A DNA stretch of 64,000 nt from Protonemura montana (Eukaryota > Arthropoda > Insecta > Plecoptera > Nemouridae): contig OX387608.1 of NCBI GenBank assembly GCA_947568835.1, positions 856,501 to 920,500 on the forward strand, read 5' to 3'. The notes under the pieces were generated by a model. It ran no database searches, had not been told where the DNA came from, and saw nothing but the letters and a program-made list of their open reading frames with translations. Position numbers and translations under genes: made by a program. This document shows, piece by piece, positions 59,547 to 64,000 of this stretch. Within the stretch, counting starts at the first letter, position 1. Every line of letters starts with the position of its first letter.

Positions 59547-60249
59547 TGGAATCATCGGACATGTTTCCGGCACTTCCCGCGCCGTCGGTCAGGCGTTTCA
59601 CAAAAATAAAATTAGCATTTATTGCGGTAAATGCTCGCTTGAAAGGATTTATTGAAAGGAAGCGCTCCTCACCGACTACGGCCTCGAGGTAGACAACGTC
59701 GCTCAACTGACGTCCCGTCGCCCAGCAAACGACGATACAAGTGAGAAAACCCTGAGACCACTGCCACTTTTCATCGTCTACTCTAACTCGAAGGAGACAG
59801 CAACCGCTATCCGAAATATCACGAAGCCGTGCTTCAACAAAGTTTCAGTGGAAAACTACAAAAGCCCGGACGGCCCAGTTCAATGTTGCCGGTGCCAGCG
59901 ATTCGGGCACACCTCGCGCTTCTGTGCCGCGAAGCCGCAATGCCTAAAGTGCGCCAAAGACCACAGCACTTTGAGTGCAAAAAGGACCGGTCAACAGCTA
60001 GCAGGTGCAGCAACTGCAATGGTGACCACGTCGCTAGATACATGGGCTGCCCGGCTTTCCGACACGCCCGAGAGCGACTGGCTGCTTCCTAACAGACAGG
60101 GAACCGCAACCAGCAGAAGACCCCCGGGTATGTGGAAGCACCAAAACAACAACGAAACGCGTGGCAGTCGCGTAGAGAGACGGCAGAGACGGAGACAGAC
60201 CGAGACGACTTCCCGCCGCTGCGCCAAAGACGTGCAGATACCCAATTAA
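59547..60249 (+). pseudogene. Jockey ORF1 fragment J13 (internally deleted)
   Basis: Starts MESSDMFPALPAPSVRRFTK like J7, then after about 45 codons jumps by deletion to LTDYGLEVDNVAQLTSRRPA. Next come KVSVENYKSPDGPVQCCRCQ, knuckles CCRCQRFGHTSRFC, CLKCAKDHSTLS and, shifted, CSNCNGDHVARYMGC, and a Gln/Arg-rich tail with DDFPPLRQRRA. The knuckle region resembles J6 more than J7, so the copy may be mosaic. ORF2 does not follow. Confidence 0.75.
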
Positions 60250-60845
60250 ATATTATTATAAGATTTACATTAACTTCTAATGGGGTCAAAATTCTACAGA
60301 GCAACATCAAATCCAAATTGTAGATATTGTAAATATTTCTAAGGTAGTTAGCTGTTAATTTCTTTAGTTGTAGTTTTTAGTTGCATTTATGCCCACATTT
60401 CTAAAGATTGTACTTGTTTTTATTCTTATTTTCACACTTATCAGCCCATGTTAAAAGTAATATCCTGACCTTGTCATGTACTAAGACTCTTTGTTAAGGG
60501 CATCACGCCCGGCACTTATACGAGTATTATAAGCAGGTTATCTGTGTAATAAACGACGCTGACCGGACAGGGTTAGATCGCCCTTCTGGCAATTCTAGTG
60601 CCGTTCTGCCGTGCGTCTAGGTCTCACCAGCCGCATCACGAACCTTTCTTTCTCCGCTTCACGGACACTTAACGTCTTGCCCCGTCCGAGCCTTGAACAA
60701 TCCCCCGTGGTCTTGTGGCTGGTCTCCCACGCCAGAGCCCCGGGTTCGATTCTCGGTCCTGCTATCTTTTTGTTTATGACAATTCAAGTCATAAAATAAA
60801 AATGACAATGCACCGAACCCCTGTTAAAGGTTAACTGCCCGGACG
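60250..60845. other. Spacer with possible tRNA-derived SINE remnant
   Basis: AT-rich to about 60480. Near 60530-60560 there is a TATAAGCAGG and an AATAAA-like site, suggestive of an LTR-like promoter/terminator pair but not proven. The SINE-like piece lies at 60704-60765. Confidence 0.4.
60704..60765 (+). repeat. tRNA-like B-box sequence, possible SINE fragment
   Basis: GGGTTCGATTC at 60742-60752 is a good RNA polymerase III B box and sits in a T-arm-like stem (CCGGG/CTCGG with one G-T pair). An upstream GTGGCTGGTCTCCCACGC stretch loosely resembles an A-box/D-arm. A full cloverleaf with acceptor stem could not be drawn, so it is not called a tRNA. Confidence 0.35.
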
Positions 60846-61371
60846 GATCAGTAATGGCTTTAGATCTTCTCAGCCATTAACTCAGACTAAAACAGCAAAG
60901 ACAAAGGAAAAGAGCCGTCAGCTTGTGGCTGCTCACCAACTTGAAAACGCGTCTGATATTCCTCAGCGCAGCTCATGTAGGCCGGTTCATCCCAAGCACA
61001 TAGACTTGGGTGGCAATCTCTCTCGTGAAGAGGCGATCCAAAGTCTACGGCTTCAAGCTGCCGAGCTTCACTCGCAGTCTAAACCTATAGAGACCAGGAC
61101 TTTTACAAGCAGCAACAGGCACCAGACGGGTGCGTTGACGCGAACTCCACTTAAGTTGAAGCCTGATCAGGCACTTAAAATTTACCTGTCTCCTCGACAC
61201 ATTAATGACGTCATTAGGGAATTTGCAAAGTTGCATGATGGAAGCTGCATGCCGTCTCGTAGCTCATTCCGTTCACCGGTAATGCATTTGGCCAAGATAC
61301 ATCCGACCATCACGATGCTTGCGCAACTGGCGCCGACGCTCATCGCGACCTTGATGCCACAGGATGCCTAA
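60846..61371 (+). pseudogene. Jockey ORF1 C-terminal part J14
   Basis: Frame with QLVAAHQLENASDIPQRSS, LGGNLSREEAIQSLRLQAAE, LKPDQALKIYLSPRHINDVI and HPTITMLAQLAPTLIATLMP to a stop at 61369-61371. It is the same family as the inverted fragment at 1-399 of this window. It lacks the knuckles and N-terminus. The stop overlaps the ORF2 start by 8 nt (ATGCCTAA). Confidence 0.7.
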
Positions 61372-62452
61372 ACATCCTCGGCAAACGAACCTCATGACTT
61401 GGAACGCCAACAGCGTAATACCGAAACGGACTGCCAACTTGTTGGTCCATACATCCTCCTGTGCTCGCGGTTTACGTCCGGGTGCGTTTCGCGAGCTTTG
61501 GGAGGTGTTTTTGCCGTATTATCCTGTACGAGTCGGCGCTCGACAGGATGAGTGGTGGCGTTGGGTGGAATGGTCGGTGCCATTCGTTGCCCAACAATGT
61601 CGGTGGTAATGGTGATAATTCGTTGCTGAATTGTATAAATTCGACGCAGCGTGATGCCTCTAAAATGCGACGAGGTGAGAAGGATCCTGCTGCTTCACGG
61701 GCGTTCCTTGACGAGCAGGAGTATAAAGCGGTATTACCCCCGCCTAGTCTATTGCATGTGGCTAGTAAAGAGTATAAACCCACTAAATCCACGACTTTCT
61801 CGACAGACACAGCATCGCTGTAGGACTTTTGACTGAGACTAGACTTTCACAACACAGACAATTTGCCATGGCAAATTGTATCGGACATATCGGCCAGACA
61901 GACCACATCAGAACCAACCAAACCAGATTGGAGGCGGCGTCGCCATACTAGTTCGAAGTGGCACCAGACACGAGTCGCTGACCCTGCCTACGCTGCAATC
62001 CATCGAAGCCGTCGGCGTATTGGTTCACACGGACAACGGACCGTTACACCCCCCAAACACGGCTACACAGGGAAGATATCGACGCCCTGCTTGACTCGCC
62101 GCTTCCTACATTGATAGCCGGCGATCTCAACGCCAAACACCCGGCGTAGAACTCGCGAAAGACCAACACGAAGGGAAAGATCGTGCTCCGTCACTCTATC
62201 GACGCCGGCTTCATTGTCGCCGGGCCCACAGAGCCGACTCATTACCACGGCAACCGAGTCGATAGCGCAGACGTCCTGGACATCGCGCTGCTCAATAACA
62301 TCGGGCACATCGTGGAACTCGCGACACTCGCCGAGCTGTCTTCAGACCACAACCCTGTCATCATCCGAATCGGGGAAGGGGTCGAGACCGAGACATCGGC
62401 ACCGAAACGTGGGAAGTCGCAGACGAGACAACATCGCTCCGTATCGAGTTAA
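61364..62452 (+). pseudogene. Jockey ORF2 endonuclease J14, carrying a foreign insert
   Basis: Starts MPKHPRQTNLMTWNANSVIP and is interrupted at about 61429 by 360 bases of unrelated sequence. It resumes at about 61789 with HDFLDRHSIAVGLLTETRLS and continues through GGGVAILVRSGTRHESLTLP, LIAGDLNAKHPA (then a stop), VDSADVLDIALLNNIGHIVE and ELSSDHNPVIIRIGEG to a stop near 62452. Frameshifts lie near 61890 and 62080. The endonuclease is otherwise nearly complete; the RT is missing. Confidence 0.78.
61429..61788 (+). other. 360-bp foreign insert in Jockey J14 endonuclease
   Basis: Absent from the related fragment at 1-158, which instead has nine bases here. The plus frame is open across the whole insert and encodes FGRCFCRIILYESALDRMSG, MRRGEKDPAASRAFLDEQEY and LPPPSLLHVASKEYKPTKS. 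No known domain was recognised. It could be a captured exon, a fragment of another element, or filler from repair. Confidence 0.6.
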
Positions 62453-62529
62453 CGAGAAGTGACCACGACGAGCACCAGATCAACGAGGCATAACAATTTT
62501 ACCATCAATGACAAAACTAGATATTAGAT

Positions 62530-62810
62530 ACTAGATATAGACTACACGGCCATCACTTCCCTCCTCGATGCAAAACGCGTCGAGTATTACATCTTTTCGG
62601 CGCAACCTCTGCGCACGCAAACTTTCATTCTGCGCGGCCTGCCAATCAATGCAGAGCCAGAACTTATCAAGAGCGCCCTGACAGAGGCTGGTTACCCCGC
62701 TCGCTCGGTCACCCAGCTGACCAACACGAGGCTCGACGCCCGCCCTCGCTTGCCACTTGTAAAAGTGACCCTCGCTCACAAGCCCGCAAGCCAGGTGACG
62801 AGAGAGGACC
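62530..62810 (+). pseudogene. Jockey ORF1 fragment J15 (PRE_C2HC part)
   Basis: Frame with YTAITSLLDAKRVEYYIFSA, LRTQTFILRGLPINAEPELI, KSALTEAGYPARSVTQLTNT and LPLVKVTLAHKPASQVT, the segment before the zinc knuckles. Both ends are truncated; after about 62810 the sequence changes before the next ORF1. Confidence 0.7.
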
Positions 62811-62927
62811 GTTTAACCTGTGCTCTTCCGTTTCGCTTACATCGCCAGTGCTTCCGATATTCCGAGCCACGCTTGCCTTCGAGTATATCTACCTGCGACC
62901 AACCTTCTGTCTGGTACCTGACACGAG

Positions 62928-64000
62928 GATGTCCGTGCGAGGACCGGGTCCGCCCGACGTCCAAGCTGAGCCCGACGCTGGGACCGCTGGGACAGTCGTC
63001 GAAATGCAGTTCGCTGCCCCTTCGACCGACGCCTCGGCCGACGCAGCCGAATGGACAAAGGTAAGACGACGTACTGTCTCTCTTAAAAATGGGCCTTCAG
63101 CCACGTTCAATCCCCGCTCTGTGGCGTCAATTCCACAGCGGGGAAAAAACGTCTGTCACCAGACGAAGCACGGTCGCTGCTTGCGGCCGTTAAGAAGGCT
63201 GCTCCTTCAATTGTCCCTGGACAAATCGTGCCGCCAGCAACGACCGCTAAGGCCGTTCCCTCTACTTCGCATGATGCCACCATCACTCCCATGGACACCG
63301 GCTCTTCCAGCCCGGTGTCTACTCCGACAACCCAGGCGCCTAAAAAACGCCAAATTCCCGCCATTACTGGATTCTTTCCCGAATCCTTTAACTATTCCTC
63401 GTTTGCACGGAGGCTAGCAGGTAAACTTAACACCCCCTTGATGCTAACCAGGCGAGGAACTGATAAGAGGGGCCCGCCGGGCTCTCTCGAAATCAAGGTC
63501 TGAGTCTCGATCCAGACCACTAACGAGTCCGATTACCACACGACTTCCAATTTCCTCAAGTCAGAGGGGATTGAATTCTTTGTGTTCCGCACCCTCTCTG
63601 ACAAAACCATCAAAGTTGTCATCCGCAACTTGATGGAGCTTATACCGCCGGAGGAAATCAAGGCGGAACTCCTCACCCAGGGTTTCGAAGTGGTAAATGT
63701 TGCAGCAATGCGCAATTACCACAAGATACCTATTCCCATGTTCCTCGTGGAACTGCGAGACTGCGCGACCACGCCGGAGATTTACAATCTCCGGACTTTA
63801 CTCAACATGAGGGTAATCGTGGAAGCGTACCGCGGCCCCAGCGGACCACGACAGTGTCACAACTGTTGTCGGTTCGGGCATGTAACCAGCGGTTGCAGCG
63901 CCCATCCCCGGTGCGTCAAGTGCGCTGGTGCTCACCACACCAACACTTGCACCAAATCCGACCTGACTATTCCTGCAACGTGTGCTAATTGTAATGAGCG
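62928..64000 (+). pseudogene. Jockey ORF1 J16 (frameshift and nonsense, runs off the window)
   Basis: Starts MSVRGPGPPDVQAEPDAGTA and is open to about 63130, where a frameshift occurs. The second frame continues SIVPGQIVPPATTAKAVPST, TPTTQAPKKRQIPAITGFF and has an in-frame TGA at 63501-63503. It then runs EGIEFFVFRTLSDKTIKVVI, IPPEEIKAELLTQGFEVVNV and knuckles CHNCCRFGHVTSGC, CVKCAGAHHTNTC and CANCNE to the end of the window. Both lesions would prevent a full-length product. Confidence 0.78.

Noticed and set aside
60490-60600. LTR of a retrotransposon (TATAAG and AATAAA close together)
   Set aside because: No second LTR, no TG..CA ends, and no gag-pol or primer-binding site nearby.
60690-60770. 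Functional tRNA gene
   Set aside because: Only the T-arm/B box is convincing; acceptor and anticodon stems do not pair.

Overview
This window is eukaryotic and almost entirely transposable elements. Spliced genes with GT..AG introns, Jockey- and I-type non-LTR retrotransposons, a Mutator-like (MULE) DNA transposon, and remnants of Myb/SANT-zeste, BEN, FLYWCH and hAT proteins point to an arthropod. A chelicerate or crustacean seems more likely than a fly, but nothing here fixes the species. No bacterial genes, rRNA, CRISPR array or confident tRNA gene was seen.

Layout. 1-3.6 kb: Jockey fragments, one of them a chimera of two families. 3.6-13.8 kb: an old I-type element (element A, minus strand) whose 5' UTR is split by a 4.4 kb MULE at 9034-13411. 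The MULE has 33-bp perfect terminal repeats, a 9-bp target duplication and an apparently complete six-exon transposase. 13.8-21.2 kb: debris of I-type 3' ends, an internally deleted I derivative, and pieces of MULE/FLYWCH, hAT and unnamed transposon families. 21.2-24.0 kb: a broken Jockey. 23.96-30.44 kb: near-intact I-type element B (minus). 30.6-31.5 kb: a spliced Myb/SANT pseudogene. 32.9-43.7 kb: a GC-rich Jockey split by full-length I-type element X (minus), which is itself split by a truncated sister copy Y. 44.5-55.2 kb: head-to-tail Jockey fragments (plus), one holding a foldback MITE. 55.8-56.8 kb: two exons of a BEN-domain gene. 58-64 kb: more Jockey fragments.

How the parts work together. 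I-type elements encode ORF1 (zinc-knuckle and coiled-coil RNA-binding protein) and ORF2 (endonuclease, reverse transcriptase, RNase H). Element X keeps an open 1230-codon ORF2, and B and X are nearly identical, so this family moved recently. Between ORF1 and ORF2 of B and X lies a third, hydrophobic ORF of 104 codons that overlaps the ORF2 start. The 3' ends of I-type copies share a hairpin whose stem varies in a compensatory way between subfamilies. Jockey copies have a PRE_C2HC/zinc-knuckle ORF1 that overlaps the ORF2 start by 8-20 nt.

The nesting order can be read directly: Jockey J2 received element A, which received the MULE; Jockey J4 received X, which received Y; Jockey J9 received the MITE. 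Nearly all Jockey copies are on plus and all I-type copies on minus, a polarity seen in some piRNA-type TE clusters (inference only).
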